Translations under genes and position numbers: made by a program
Shown: piece by piece, positions 32,901-44,711 of the stretch
How positions within the stretch are numbered: position 1 is the first letter of the stretch
How the letters are laid out: each line of letters opens with the position of its first letter
Notes under the pieces: generated by a model
Seen by the model: the letters and a program-made list of their open reading frames with translations, nothing else
Told to the model about the DNA's origin: nothing
Databases searched by the model: none
Assembly: GCA_964019695.1 (NCBI GenBank)
Contig: OZ026518.1
Location: 82,765,950-82,829,949 of the forward strand
Source of the DNA: Loripinus fragilis
Lineage: Eukaryota > Mollusca > Bivalvia > Lucinida > Lucinidae
DNA: 64,000 nt
Reading direction: 5' to 3'

Positions 32901-33225
32901 CAACACAGACAAACAAAATGGGTTGGCTGATTGTCTCCTCTGTACTACTCTGAAAAACAACAGCTTATTGTTGAATTAAAAACTAGTTTACAAATTTGGA
33001 GTTATTTCCCCTATCAAAAGCTTAACCCAGTGGTTAAAGTACAATGACATTTCACCTTACTTCCAACCACTGGCACCATGGTACATTAATTCTGATGTAA
33101 TTGTTCAGTTATTTTATGTTTATATGTGCTGTAAAATTGCCTTTTTAGCGATGCTAGAATTGTGTTTTATTCACAAGTTGTTTTACAAAGTTAATCATGT
33201 AAAGCATGCTTTAATGTTGACTGCA

Positions 33226-33290
33226 AACAGTGTAAACTCAAATCAGACTGCTCATAAAGAGCAGTCTGATCAGGGTCTACACTATTCTGT
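33226..33290. repeat. Short palindromic repeat (GACTGCTC / GAGCAGTC)
   Basis: CAGACTGCTC.ATAAAGAGCAG then TCTGATCAGGGTCTACAC; same design as 12733. Confidence 0.8.
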
Positions 33291-33739
33291 CAATGTGTTT
33301 TAGTTTCCTCATCAAGGTACTTTGTAAGGAATGGATAAATAATCATGTGTAATGATTTTGCTGGTATTTGGGCAAGTAATTTTCATTAATCATAGGGTTG
33401 AAGGGACAGCATCCCTCAGTATTTTGAATGAGGATGTGCTGGTTACGCCAAATAAAAAAAAAGTCAGAAATGTTTAGGTTGGGTAGGCACACATAACTTT
33501 TGGAAAAAAATCTGGAAAAATATATATAGTTTTATGCATTTTGAAAGGCATTTTAGTTCAGATCAGATCAGTTTAGCTATCATACTAAATAGAGAGCAAA
33601 CAACAGAGGCGCTTATCAGACTGTGCGGATGTGCAGCCTGGTCTAAACCTTTGTTGTTCGAATGCAACAGTCAGATTTACTCATGAGGATATATTCAATG
33701 TCATGATACCACTGCAAAAGTTCTAAAATGCAGTCATAC

Positions 33740-34902
33740 AGGCTTTCAAGCAGGCCCTTCTTTTCACTACTTTTTTTTTTATTTGCTCCTACTTTTCCCT
33801 ACTTTTTCTTAAAAATGCCCTACTATCCCTACTTTTCCTTCTAAAATGTCATTTATGCGTAAAAGTCCAGAAATTTTTCCTCGCACGCTCGGATTTTATA
33901 AATAACCTAATGTACTTTTTCAGGGAGCACACTGCTCAACATCTCAATTTTTTTTTACTTTTAAACATGTATGACAAAAGTCTCCCTGTTTAGCTTGTAC
34001 TATTGTCACAGCTATTATCCTGCTTATTTAAAGTGCAATTTCTTAGTTCTAACTACTCATTGTGATAAGTTTTGTACTTGGAAAAGTCCTACTATCCCTA
34101 CTTTTTATGCCCCCGCCATTTATAATGTCCCTTACATACGAAAAATGGTTTCCGGGTGATATCTTTTGAAAACATTGGTGTATTGGATTCATATTTCATT
34201 CACAGGTATATAATCATAAAATACAGGTCAAGTTCGATTATGGACAAAATCCACCAATTATTATCAGAGTTATGGCCCTTGATCTCCGAATGAAAAATGG
34301 TTTCCGGACGATATCTTTTGAATACAGTTATGTATTGGATTCATATTTCATACACAGGTATATAATCATAAAATACAGGTCAAGTTCGATTATGGGTAAA
34401 ATCCACCAATTATCATCAGAGTTATGGCCCTTGATCTCGGTACGAAAAATGGTTTCCAGGCGATATCTTTTGAATACATTGGTGAAATGGATTCATATTT
34501 CATACACAGGTATATAATCATAAAATACAGGTCAAGTTCGATTAAGGATAAAATCAATCAATTATTATCAGAGTTATGGCCCTTGATTTCAGTATGAAAA
34601 ATGGTTTCCAGGCGATATCTTTTGAATACGTTGGTGTATTGGATTCATATTTCATACACAGGTATGTTATCATAAAATACAGGTCAAGTTCGATTACGGA
34701 TAAAATCCACCAATTATTATTAGAGTTATGGCCCTTTGTTAATGAAATGCCCTATTTATGCGAATTTGGCAATAGCGGGGGCATCCGTGTCCCATGGATA
34801 CATTTCTAGTTTACACTGATAATCCCAACTTTTTAACTACTTTTTCCAAATTTTTATCACTACATTTTCCCTACTTTTTTGTTGAAGGGCACTTGAAAGC
34901 CT
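33740..34902. mobile_element. TIR element (AGGCTTTCAAG ends) hosting a pearl-like element
   Basis: Inverted ends AGGCTTTCAAG / CTTGAAAGCCT with GTCATA on both sides. CCCTACTTTTT motifs occur near both ends. 34106-34784 is a second element inside it. Confidence 0.75.
34106..34784. mobile_element. Pearl-like element with a 152-bp tandem core
   Basis: The ends are TATGCCCCCGCC and GCGGGGGCAT. The core has about four units with GTTATGGCCCTTGAT at 34269, 34421, 34573 and 34725 (period 152). Open frames in the repeat are artefacts of its periodicity. Confidence 0.8.
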
Positions 34903-34966
34903 GGTCATAACTACTTAGCATGCAATTGTCATTTCATACGAAACTTTACAAAGGCTCACTTTTTGA

Positions 34967-35158
34967 GAGGGCAGTAGCTCAGCGCTAGAGTGCTTAACTC
35001 GAGACTGAAGGGCCACAGGTTCAAGCCTCACGGGCGTCACTGCGTTGTGTCCTTGAGCAGGACACATTAATCCCTGCTTGGTACTGGTTCAACCCAGGAA
35101 GACCCATCCCGACATAACTAAGAGAGTGTTGACTGGGACGTAAAGAATCAAATCAAAC
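34967..35158 (+). mobile_element. SINE family 1
   Basis: Full length. The flanks AAAGGCTCACT (34950-34960) and AAAGGCTGACT (35159-35169) form a target duplication with one mismatch, a few bases from the head. Confidence 0.9.
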
Positions 35159-35344
35159 AAAGGCTGACTTCATGTACAATGACAAAGAGTGTAAGATTGC
35201 TCTATTTTTTAATATGAAGGAGACCAGGTTAGAACACATGAGCCTCTTATTTAATAGCATGAACATTGACTGGCCAAAGGAATGTCCAGGTTCTTTAATT
35301 CACATTCTGTGAACAATTTGGAAATTCAACTTAACTGTCGTGTC

Positions 35345-35552
35345 AACCAAGAGTGACAGTGACGTATCATTTTGTTTACAATTGTTAAGTAAAATACTAA
35401 CTTTTGCACACCACTTGAGCTAACATGAATCGATAGATCACTTGTGTATTAATCCTATCCTATGGATAGGATTAATACACAAGTGATCTATCGATAATAA
35501 ATCCCTGATAACTTTGTAAATACATGATGTCACTGTCACTCTTGGCTGGCAG
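35345..35552. mobile_element. Foldback element with a perfect 32-bp-arm hairpin
   Basis: The outer inverted ends are CCAAGAGTGACAGTGACGT and its near inverse. The core (35432-35494) has two perfect arms, starting ATCGATAGATCACTTGTGTA, around a 3-nt TAT loop. Confidence 0.9.
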
Positions 35553-36054
35553 GACAGTAATTCTTTCTTGTGAGTACTCAAAAGAATTGAGACAGTTTGA
35601 CATTTATGTTCAATTGTTTATGTTACAGCCTATAGATTTTGGTGAAATATATAGAAAGAATATTAAAATATGACAGTTTGTGCTTCCAAAGTGCTGCTGA
35701 CCCAGATATATGGGCACAGTGCGACAAAACCAACCAAATAAAATGACAAGTGCCCCCAGTTAAGACTCTTAATATGATAAATTATTCACCTCTGAAGTCT
35801 AAGCTCTTGCAAGGGGCTCTGTTACTCATAAGCTTTTTGAGATGATTTTAAATTGAACAATTCCAAAGCATTGTGTGTGACAAAATTGTCAATTCGTGAA
35901 CTCTTATGGTGTCCTGGAATTTTGCTACCTGAAGTTTGTGTGAACCCTGAAAGACTGCAAGATAACTCTTTGCATGCTAGGTATTTTTTTATGCTTTGTT
36001 GTCGTCTGCTGACCTTTTTCAAAATTAAGTTTTTCACAAAATTCTTTCAGGTAT

Positions 36055-36150
36055 CAAAACGGTTTGGATCCAGGACTGACATTCTGTTGGTCCTGGTCCA
36101 AGTTCAAACTGTTTGCAAAGGTTTTCAGCAGACGTCAAGTTGCCACTAGC
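36055..36150. repeat. Family D inverted repeat copy
   Basis: ACGGTTTGGATCCAGGACTG, then GTCCTGGTCCAAGTTCAAAC and GGTTTTCAGCAGACGTC. Confidence 0.75.
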
Positions 36151-37010
36151 AAGGGAATGGAGCTGCTGCAGCATGGATAGTTTTAGTACCACTTATCTGC
36201 TAAACCAGGGGTTGCAAATTTGATCCCCAGCTTTACCAGTCTGTCAGATAAGCTGTGGCATGGTCTATATGACCTTAGCTGTTGGCGGGACATTAAACAC
36301 AAACACATGCAAGGGAAGAGTAAAATACTTTGGAGATAGGCAAATAAATATTAAACCTAATAAAGTCATTATCATAGACCTTTGTCAAATGGAAAAATGA
36401 GCTTCCCAATTGGTACATAGGATATTTTTGATTATATATTGTATTGCTACAAAAAATGTATTGACCCATATAAGCCTGGCGTCCTTTTTGTGGGACACAT
36501 CAGCAAGCAGCGCAAAACCAGATCCGACGCCGCAAAATGCGACGTCTTTGCTTACATAATTTTCTTTTAAAAATTGAATAAAAATGAAAAATACCACCCA
36601 ACAACCCTAAATTGGAAATGGGCTCATCCAATTGATAAGGATGGTAAAAAAACATTCGGCATAAAAGGGTTAACCCAATGTAGAAGGATTAGCCTTAGAT
36701 CAAAGTTTACTCTTGACTTTTTAGCTCGAGGTTCTTTTGGCATTTTTATCTGGATGAGTGCTGTTTATTTTTGGGACACTAGGCATAAATAGATAAAAAA
36801 AAATGAAACTGTAAGAATGAAAGGTATTTATTTAGAACAACTAAAACATTGATAGACAATACCTCTTGCTAGAGTTTGTAAAATACTGAAACTGATTATA
36901 AATACATAGAAAACAGTATAAAAATCTGCATTATGGTGTCACAGATAAAAACTTAAAAAGCTACTTAAAGTATGTTGTAGAAAGACCTAGATAAGATGCT
37001 CTTTTGGACC
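36151..37010. other. Intergenic, nothing recognised
   Basis: No supported gene or clear repeat border was found. Short open frames on both strands lack splice context or similarity I can recognise. Confidence 0.5.
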
Positions 37011-37014
37011 ACAA

Positions 37015-37165
37015 AATAGTGATAAAAAATATAAGAATCGATCGTGAGGGTGGGATAGAAAAATCTGTCTCCAGGATCACCCTTTGGCATCACGAGGCTT
37101 ACTGAATGACAAACGGTGATCCCAAGGGATGGATTTTTCTGTCCCACCCCCCCACACAAATAATG
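37015..37165. repeat. Imperfect inverted repeat
   Basis: GGGTGGGATAGAAAAATC is mirrored by GATTTTTCTGTCCCACCC, and GATCACCCTTTGG by its inverse CGGTGATCCCAAGGG. Confidence 0.65.
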
Positions 37166-37224
37166 GATTCTTTTCTTGCTCACCACTGACTTTATTTTTT
37201 ACACTGAGATGCAATATCACATGA

Positions 37225-37254
37225 TGACGTCACTTTGACTAAACATTGACGTCA
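37225..37254. promoter_or_regulatory. Paired CRE-type palindromes
   Basis: Two exact TGACGTCA sites (37225-37232 and 37247-37254) lie 22 bp apart, start to start. This is the consensus for CREB/ATF binding. No gene start was recognised nearby, so function is speculative. Confidence 0.3.
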
Positions 37255-38400
37255 CTGGACCATGTGCACAAGTTCCAATACAACCAAGAAACAGTCCTCT
37301 CGTGACAGCCTGGGTAAGATAATAATTTCTATCCCAGCGTAGAATCTCAGATGTCCGTATCAGGTGTGTAAGAATGTACAATCCCTATTTCTGCATAAAA
37401 TCATGAGTGGTGGACGCACTGGAAGCATCTCGATGAGATAGGTAACCCATAACATTTTTTTCTTGCAGTAATAAAGAAAGTAGAATAAAATTCCTGTCCA
37501 GGGTTGTGAGGAGTTGAAGAAAACAATACAAGACTCAACCATGGATTTCAGGTGTTTAACATTGTAAAGGCCATAAGTTGATATTGATGCCCTATGCTAT
37601 GTGTCGAACATAAATATCAATAGGGGACTGCTTAAAATTAACACCAAAACCCTGTGATTGAATCACATTCTCACACACTCTAAATTATTATTTTTAAAAT
37701 AAATTTTTAACTATTTTTCTTGTCCTCATAGAGACGACAGGTAAATTTTCTGTTGAAAATCAGCATCTGCATTTCATGTCAACTTAAGTCGTCAAGAAGG
37801 ATTTTCACTCGGCCTTTTGTTTCACTGAGCAAGCTTCCCATTGCTGCTGGTCAAATAAAGCTTGCAGATATGAAATTTAGACAAGTTACTTGATAAAATA
37901 ATGAATTTTTGAGGATAAAAGTCGGGGCATTAACACTTGGCCCAAGCTGGTGGTAAAATACTGTTAATTTCATATGCTGGAATATTTCTTCAATGTGAAT
38001 TATGGTTAACCCTTCTTATTTTGGATTCTGGTAAACAGGTACTTTGACAAACAGTGCAGACCCAGCATAAGGCGGCATTTCATCAGGGTCTGCACTGTTT
38101 GCCGAGATAAAAACTCTTTTGGGACATAAATACCTCATAATTTAGAAATTTGGACCTGTGACCACTTAAAACACAAAATGGACTATCCCATACTTATTGT
38201 ATCATTATGTTTGGAAAAATCCATCAGAATGAAATGGGTTAAAACATGCCAGAGTGTGTAGGAATATACAACAGATGCTACATCACACCTGTTGCCAGAG
38301 CAGTTATTACAAAAGGAACAGATATACACACATAGTAGACAAAAATATATAAATAAATATAAAAAGCATGAGATGAAATGTTCTAACACTAATACAAGGA
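37255..38400. other. Intergenic, mostly unassigned
   Basis: It holds a short palindromic repeat at 38045-38106 (GCAGACCCAGCATAAGGCG type). No gene was recognised. Confidence 0.45.
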
Positions 38401-38401
38401 T

Positions 38402-38615
38402 ATATACTAGGCCTGGCCCTGAGGTTATAAAACTGTTCATGCTCAACTCACGGCTCATAAAGATTAAAATGCTGAAAAAATAATGATATTTCTTGCTTTA
38501 AAACTAACATGTATTTATCCTGCTGGTACATGTTAAAATATTTAAGCCAACACTGTCATTTTAACAATTATGAGCAGGATAAATTTCATACTAAGTTGAG
38601 CATAGTGATAGCCTC
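38402..38615. repeat. Dispersed repeat (GAGGTTATAAAAC / GTTGAGCAT)
   Basis: Matches 32226-32480 in order: a CTCAAGG/CTGAGGTTATAAAAC left part, a GAGCAGGATAAAT or GCAGGATAAAT middle and a GTTGAGCAT...GATAG right part. Confidence 0.6.
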
Positions 38616-38944
38616 AAGGATCAGAATGCTGAGATTGGATTCCAAGCAGGGTCTACACAGTTACCCATTTCATTACATTTAACGCACCTTTAACCAAACA
38701 CTTTTTTATGTCCTGGAAATTTCTGCCTTTTCTGTCTGCTGCATATATTCAGGTGCACTTCAGACTAGATTAAAACATGGACGCAAACACTATGAACCCT
38801 GATCAGACTGCTCCTCTGATCTGGGTCCATATTGCTTGCAATAAAGGCTACCTAAAAACATAAACAGAAGAGAGCAGCAGACGACAAAATTCGTGACTGG
38901 TGGTAAAATTGTAAAGAAGGCAATCATATTTTTAACTCTTTACC

Positions 38945-39125
38945 TACTAGTGTCATCAGCTGATAACCTTTGCAAACAGTTTGGACCCAGATCTGGCCTG
39001 ACAAAATGTCGCGCCTGATCCGAGTACAAACTGTTCGACACTGATGGTATTTTTCGAAAAAGTTGACTTTGAAAAATCAGCAGGCAGCAAGTGTGAAAAA
39101 TTACCCAGCATGCAAAGAGTTAAGA
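38945..39125. repeat. Family D inverted repeat copy
   Basis: GATAACCTTTGCAAACAG, TTTGGACCCAGATC and GTCGCGCCTGATCCGAG, then AGCAGGCAGCAAGTG. Confidence 0.75.
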
Positions 39126-39289
39126 ATAACAAGAGGTAACTGTCCAAAATTTTAGGGCAAATACAGTATATGTACAATGGGCATTAGTGGCCCTTCTATG
39201 TTTATTATGCACCAATAACTTTCAATATTCAGTTCGTTTCCTAAAAATAAAATTCCAGATTTGGCATTATCATGGTAGGTAGTCACGTG

Positions 39290-39690
39290 GTTTCTGTTAG
39301 GATACACTGTACGGAAAAATGGCCGACTTCTTTCTGCAACGATATTTTAAGCAAAAGTAAGTAGAGATTTTTCGGTGCTTTTTCATCTTTACCCAGAAAG
39401 TTATACATCCTTTTCCAGCCCACAATTATCCCGATATAACGATTCCAGGATATCCTCATAAAGCTTCTTACTTTGAGTACAGTCTCTGTCACAATTTTTT
39501 TAGCGGTGAAGATCGGGCCTGAATTATAGAAATAAGCTCAAAGTAAGAAGCTTAAAGAGGATATTCTGGTAGTGTTTGATCCCGAAAATTGTGGGCTGGA
39601 AAATGGTGGATAACTTTCTGGGTATAGATGAGAAAGCACAGAAATCTTCTTACATTCGATCAGAATGTCCATACAGTGTATTTGAACATC
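39290..39690. repeat. Long imperfect inverted repeat
   Basis: 39300-39490 and 39530-39680 are diverged inverse copies (CCCAGAAAGTTAT...CCAGCCCACAATT against AATTGTGGGCTGG...ATAACTTTCTGGG). Probably a decayed foldback element. Confidence 0.75.
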
Positions 39691-39830
39691 TGTATAGTGT
39701 ATCTAAGCAAAAGCAACGTGACAACCCACCCTGATTATTCAATTTTTAGAATTAATAAGATGTCAAGGTGGTCTGTACAGATCTACCAGACCACCTAATG
39801 GTAAAGTTTCAAAACAACAAACATTTACAG

Positions 39831-40275
39831 GGTTCGGACAGGCTTGATAAGTACTTGAATTTAGGCGGCATTCTTGAAAAGTCCTTGAAAATTAAATCTG
39901 CCTTGAAAAGTACTGGAAAATCACTCAAAAGCCTCGAAAAGTCCTTGAATTCTACTATTTTCTGTAAGACTAAGCACTGTAGATAGAGAACTTAATCAGT
40001 ATAAAAGTGTTGTGCCTATATTTGGTGCAGCATATACTGTACCAAATATAGGTGCAGCATATGCTGCACCAAATAAAGGCACAACAATTTTATACTAATT
40101 TTCCAGTTCTACGGTAATGTCTCCATTATCTCAGTGTAGCATTTCTGAAGAAGAATTTTAACACTAAGATCAGTATTTTTTCATTAACTCTAAGTCCTTG
40201 AAAACTGTTGGAGAGGCTTTTAGAAGTCTTTGAACAGTCCTTGAATCTACTCATACTTGCCTGTATGAACCCTGA
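39831..40275. mobile_element. MITE family K copy with a doubled hairpin
   Basis: Ends AGGGTTCGGACAGG and TGTATGAACCCT. The central GGTGCAGCATATGCTGCACC hairpin segment is partly duplicated. Confidence 0.85.
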
Positions 40276-40629
40276 TTTATCAGCTGCAGCATCGGTTATA
40301 AGGTGTATGTTCACAAGCTGCTTGCCAGAATGACAACCTGTGAAGACTTCAGCAGTCAGATCTCTTGTACTTTGTACTTTGGCGTTTGCTTAACCCATAC
40401 CAAGCTAAAGATAAACCAAAAGCTTTGAAGCGTGACTCTATTTACAATATTGATTTATTGTTCTAGAAAAAAGGGTTTCAGGCTTTTATTTACATTTACT
40501 ATAAAAGCTTTGACATACACATATGTTCCAGTTGGTCTGGCTCCTTTTACGCATTCTGCATCAATCGTTTGAAATAGAAAGACCCAAAGGTCATTGGTCA
40601 GAGGTCCTGGTACATCTGTAAACATGGAA

Positions 40630-40772
40630 ATTTGTTTGTTTGGTTTGATTCTTTACATCCCATCAACAAAATTTCATTTATAAAGGGACGGGTTTCCTGG
40701 GTTGAACCAGTACTAAGCTAGGATTAATGTTCTTGCTCAAGGACACAACCACTAAGCCACTGCACTCTCTAA
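40630..40772 (-). mobile_element. SINE family 1 with a deleted head
   Basis: The tail and body are clear; the B-box region is missing and the sequence jumps to CACTAAGCCACTGCACTC. Confidence 0.85.
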
Positions 40773-40934
40773 ACCTGGAAATATACTGCTTTAAAAACCA
40801 AAGCAGGCAGTACACAGTGAACATCCATGACATGTGAGATTTAAACCTATCTATGGCACTACAAAGATACACCAAGCAATTACAATACATAATGAATGCT
40901 AATATGGCAAGATAAAGAAAACTTGTAATCACAA

Positions 40935-41174
40935 TTGAGCCGTGACATAAGATTTCCAACAATGTGGTATGTGTGACCAGCAAAGCTTCAGATCAGCATG
41001 CGCATACGCGCAGTCTGATCAGAGCCTTTGCTAGTTTCTTGAATATTCTATGAGTGTTAAGCTACTGACTGAACATCATTTGGTATATATAGGCTTAAAA
41101 TGAGGCTGCTCATACTCATCTGAGTCTACAAATGTCAAAATGCCAGATTGTTGGAAATCACATGTCATGGCTCA
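40935..41174 (+). mobile_element. MITE family G copy
   Basis: Complete; ends TTGAGCCGTGACATAAGATT and ACATGTCATGGCTCA. Confidence 0.88.
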
Positions 41175-41254
41175 ACTATAGGCAAACAAAATAAGGTGTA
41201 CAAAAACAACAAGAGCTGGTTTTACACATTAAATACCGGTAGTACATGTATAGA

Positions 41255-41575
41255 TCATACATGTTTATGCACTAGCATTTGTCCGGTTCCAATGGAGCTA
41301 ATTGAAAGGAGGCCACGAGGTTGAGCACTTGAGCATTTTCAGAAACACCTGGCAAGTGTTAATGTTTTTTGTTTCTTTGATTTGATTCTTTACGTCCCAG
41401 TCAACAATTTTTCAGTTATGTCGGGACTGGTCTTCCTGGGTTGAACAAGTACTAAGCAAGTTTAAATGTGTCTTGCTCAAGGACACAACACAGTGACGCC
41501 GGTGAGGCTCAAACTCGCGGCCTGCAATGCAATGAAACAAATGTGTGATAATTTTTCTTACATTTTACCTGATTC
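41255..41575. repeat. Foldback repeat split by a SINE
   Basis: The left half holds GCAAGTGTTAATG and the right half GCAATGAAACAAATGTGTGA; the SINE 41365-41525 lies between. Same family as 20425. Confidence 0.75.
41365..41525 (-). mobile_element. SINE family 1, truncated
   Basis: Tail, body and B-box are present; it ends at CGCGGCCTG, before the A-box. Confidence 0.85.
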
Positions 41576-41900
41576 CAATCAAAATACATGTAGCACCGAA
41601 AATGCCAAAAAAGCTATTTTTTCATATACTGGCAAATTTAAAATGTAACAACATCATTCCATGCACAGCCTTTTTAGCAACAAAAGCAATGCCAAAATGG
41701 CCTGTTTAAACCATCAGGGTTAGGGAACATGTGACTTGTGACATCATGAATTGTTGCCGTTAGGATCAGTCATTATCAGATTATTGGATTTGATCATGTC
41801 TGGCAAAATAAAGGAACTTTTTCAAAAAGAAGCCTAATAAATGCTGTGGAAAAGAAATTGATAGAAAGGTACAATTCATTCTTCAAAGAGGCAATTACTG

Positions 41901-42800
41901 GAAGAATGAAAAAAGTCAATAAGCAATGCTTATTAGATACCCCCGCACAGTAAGAGTCAGTGAAAAAACTTGGCAAGTTATAGTTCAAACAAGAAGACCT
42001 TAGTTTTGATAAGAAGATTTCAGTAGAATCTGTGCAAACAAAAATTATAAACTCCTTCGTGCATATGTTCAATGTGTCTACATTGTGTCCGCAAAGTATC
42101 AAATTGCTCCATCAAAAGCTGTAGTAGGACTTGATCTGCCCATAAAGGCACTATCCATGCATATACAAAAGCCATATAAGGGAATAATTGTCTAAGTTCT
42201 CACAGCTGTCATTTTGTCAAAATTATTTTAGTGAACCAAACTCCTTCATGCATATGTTCAATGTGTCTACATTGTATCGACAGAGTATCAAATTGTTCCA
42301 TCAAAAGCTGTAGTAGGAGTTGATCGGCCCATGAAGGCACCATCTATGCATATACAAAAGCCTAATAAGGGAAAAATTGTCTAAGTTCTCACAGCTGTCA
42401 TTTCGTCAAAAATTATTTTTTCTGAACAAAACTCCTTCATGCATATGTTCAATGTGTTTACATTGTATAGGAAAAGTATCAAATTGTTCCCTCAAAAGCT
42501 GTGGTAGGAGTTGATCGGCCCGTGTATGGCCTATAATAGCATAAGCATAAAGCACTATATTAAAAGCCATTTAGAACTACAAAGGGAAATAACTCTAATA
42601 GAATTGGCCCCTAGCCCTTACTTTTTTGTCTAAAGTATTTGTCTTGCATATATGAACATGTTTGCAAGGTTTGATGAAAATCCAGTAATGACTCTTCGAG
42701 TTAAGGAAACAAAGCGTTACGGACGGACGGACGCACGCACGGACGGACGGACAACGTGAAAACAGTATACCCCCTACAAACAAAGTTTGCGGGGGGTATA
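41901..42800 (+). mobile_element. Pearl/Helentron-like element, copy 1
   Basis: Three units of about 190 bp (CTCCTTC.TGCATATGTTC at 42052, 42241 and 42430) are followed by a GGACGGACGCACGG microsatellite and a terminal stem-loop (TACCCCCTACAAAC...GTTTGCGGGGGGTA). That order is the known layout of oyster pearl elements and DINE-1-like Helentron derivatives. ATTACTG occurs on both sides (41894-41900, 42801-42807). Confidence 0.85.
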
Positions 42801-42976
42801 ATTACTGTTAAAGGCAGAACATTAGATAAACTTAGAACGTTTAAGATGTTTAAAAATAACTATAAGTTGGAAAACTATTTAAGTCTGAAGGTTGATAAAC
42901 ACTTAGTTTTTAATCTTGCTAAATTTAGAATTTCAAACCATCAACTTGAGATTGAGACAGGTCGGTATAAAAAGAC

Positions 42977-43497
42977 CATCTTCACCAGCAAAGGTTTCGT
43001 CGTATCTACCTTTCGACAAACCCTTCACCTCACGACCCTCAAAATTTATTATTAGCGCGGACTAATCGACCAATGAAAACGCCAGGAAGGATTTTTTCGA
43101 TAATACCTTCCTGCCAATCAGATTAACCGCAGCAGTTTATCGGCATCTATGTACACCGCCTGTTAGGTCTCCAAAAATATTTTAGTTGTAAAATTATTTA
43201 TTTTTCTTCTATCCTTCAGTTCAAAATTATGTTATTGGTGCTCAAAATAACCGTCGTAATGTGACAGTTCTTTTGAGCACATTAAACATATATTTTAGTT
43301 GTTAAAAAGGCTAACTGATTGAAAATTAATTACGCCGTCTTATCTGGAGGCCTGGTGTTATCGATTTTCGCACCGCTTTGTGATTGATCATGTTAATTGT
43401 TACTATTTTCGTCTTATGACATACTCAATCGGAAGAAAGTACCATTGTGAGGCCAAGGGTTAAGATAGCGAATCGCAACCCTTGGTATGACAAGATG
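42977..43497. mobile_element. 521-bp element with a 9-bp target duplication
   Basis: It begins CATCTTCACCAG and ends TGACAAGATG (6-bp inverted ends CATCTT/AAGATG). The exact 9-bp repeat TAAAAAGAC flanks it (42968-42976, 43498-43506), and the LINE frame resumes directly after. A 9-bp duplication is typical of Mutator-like transposons. A family P MITE is nested at 43190-43345. Confidence 0.8.
43190..43345. mobile_element. MITE family P copy nested in the 521-bp element
   Basis: A diverged centre, CTCAAAATAACCGTCGTAAT and inverse. Confidence 0.8.
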
Positions 43498-43620
43498 TAA
43501 AAAGACTAGGATTGATCAGAGATTATGCAAAACTTGTAATGAAAACGGATGTGTGGAGGATGAATTTCACTTTTTAATGATATGTAAAGAATATCAAGCT
43601 GAAAGAATAGAATTTTGCAG

Positions 43621-44711
43621 GAAATGAAAAAAGTCAATAAGCAATGCTTATTAGATTATCCCCGCACAGTAAGAGTCAGTGAAAAAACTTGTCAAGTTAT
43701 AGTTCAAACCAGCAGACCTTAGTTTTGAAAAGAAGATTTCAGTAGAATCTGAGCAAACAAACATTATAAACTCCTTCATGCATATGTTCAATGTGTCTAC
43801 ATTGTATCTGTAAAGTATCAAATTGCTCCATTAAAAGCTGTGGTAGGAGTTGATCGGCTCATAAAGGCACTATCCATGCATATACAAAAGCCATATGAGG
43901 GAATAATTGTCTAAGTTCTCATAGCTGTCATTTTGTCAAAAATTATTTTTTTTCAACCAGACTCCTTCATGCTTATGTTCAATGTGTCTACATTGTGTAG
44001 GCAAAGTATCAAATTGCTCCATTAAATACTGCGGTAGGAGTTGATAAGCCCATGAAGGCACCATCTATACATATACAAAAGCCTTATTAGGGAAAAATTG
44101 TCAAGTTCTCACAGCTGTCATTTTGTCAAAAATGATTTTTTTCTGAACCAAACCCCTCCATGCATATGTCCAATGTGTCTACATTGTAAAGGCAAAGTAT
44201 CAAATTGCTCCATCAAAAGCTGTGGTAGGAGTTGATCGGCCCATGAAGGCACCATCTATGCATATAAGAAAGCCCTATTAGGGAAAAACTGTCTAAGTTC
44301 TCACAGCTGTCATTTTGTCAAAAATTATTTTTTCTAAACCAAACTCCTTAATGCATATGTTCCATGTGTCTACATTGCATAGGAAAAGTATCAAATTGTT
44401 CCATCAAAAGCTGTCGTAGGAGTTGATCGGCCCGTGTGTGGCCTATAATAGCATAAGCATAAAACCCTATATTAAAAGCCATTTAGAACTACAAAGGGAA
44501 ATAACTCTTAATAGAATTGGCCCCTTGCCCTTACTTTTTTGTCTAAAGTATTTATCTTGCATATATAAACATGTTTGCAAGGTTTGATGAAAATCCAGCA
44601 ATGACTTCAAGATATTAAGGAAACAAAACGTTACGGACGGACGCACGCACGGACGGACGGACAACATGAAAACAGTATACCCCAACACAAACAAAGTTTG
44701 CGGGGGGTATA
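43621..44711 (+). mobile_element. Pearl/Helentron-like element, copy 2
   Basis: Same family and orientation as copy 1, with four units (near 43771, 43961, 44155 and 44344), the GGACGG microsatellite and a terminal CGGGGGGTATA. It splits the LINE after its EFCR segment. No target duplication is visible. Confidence 0.85.

Noticed and set aside
34272..34809. Repetitive protein frames (MALD.RMKNGF type)
   Set aside because: They are created by the 152-bp tandem core of a pearl-like element and lack any start, splice or conservation evidence.
35853..36149. A 98-codon plus-strand gene
   Set aside because: The opposite strand is equally open, the 3' part is a family D repeat, and no coding signature is seen.
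41794..42102. A 102-codon minus-strand gene
   Set aside because: It is antisense to the LINE fragment and the start of a pearl-like element.
42756..43055. An intact 99-codon protein
   Set aside because: The frame begins in the pearl element's stem-loop, passes through a LINE fragment and ends in the 521-bp insertion, so it is a chimera of three repeats.
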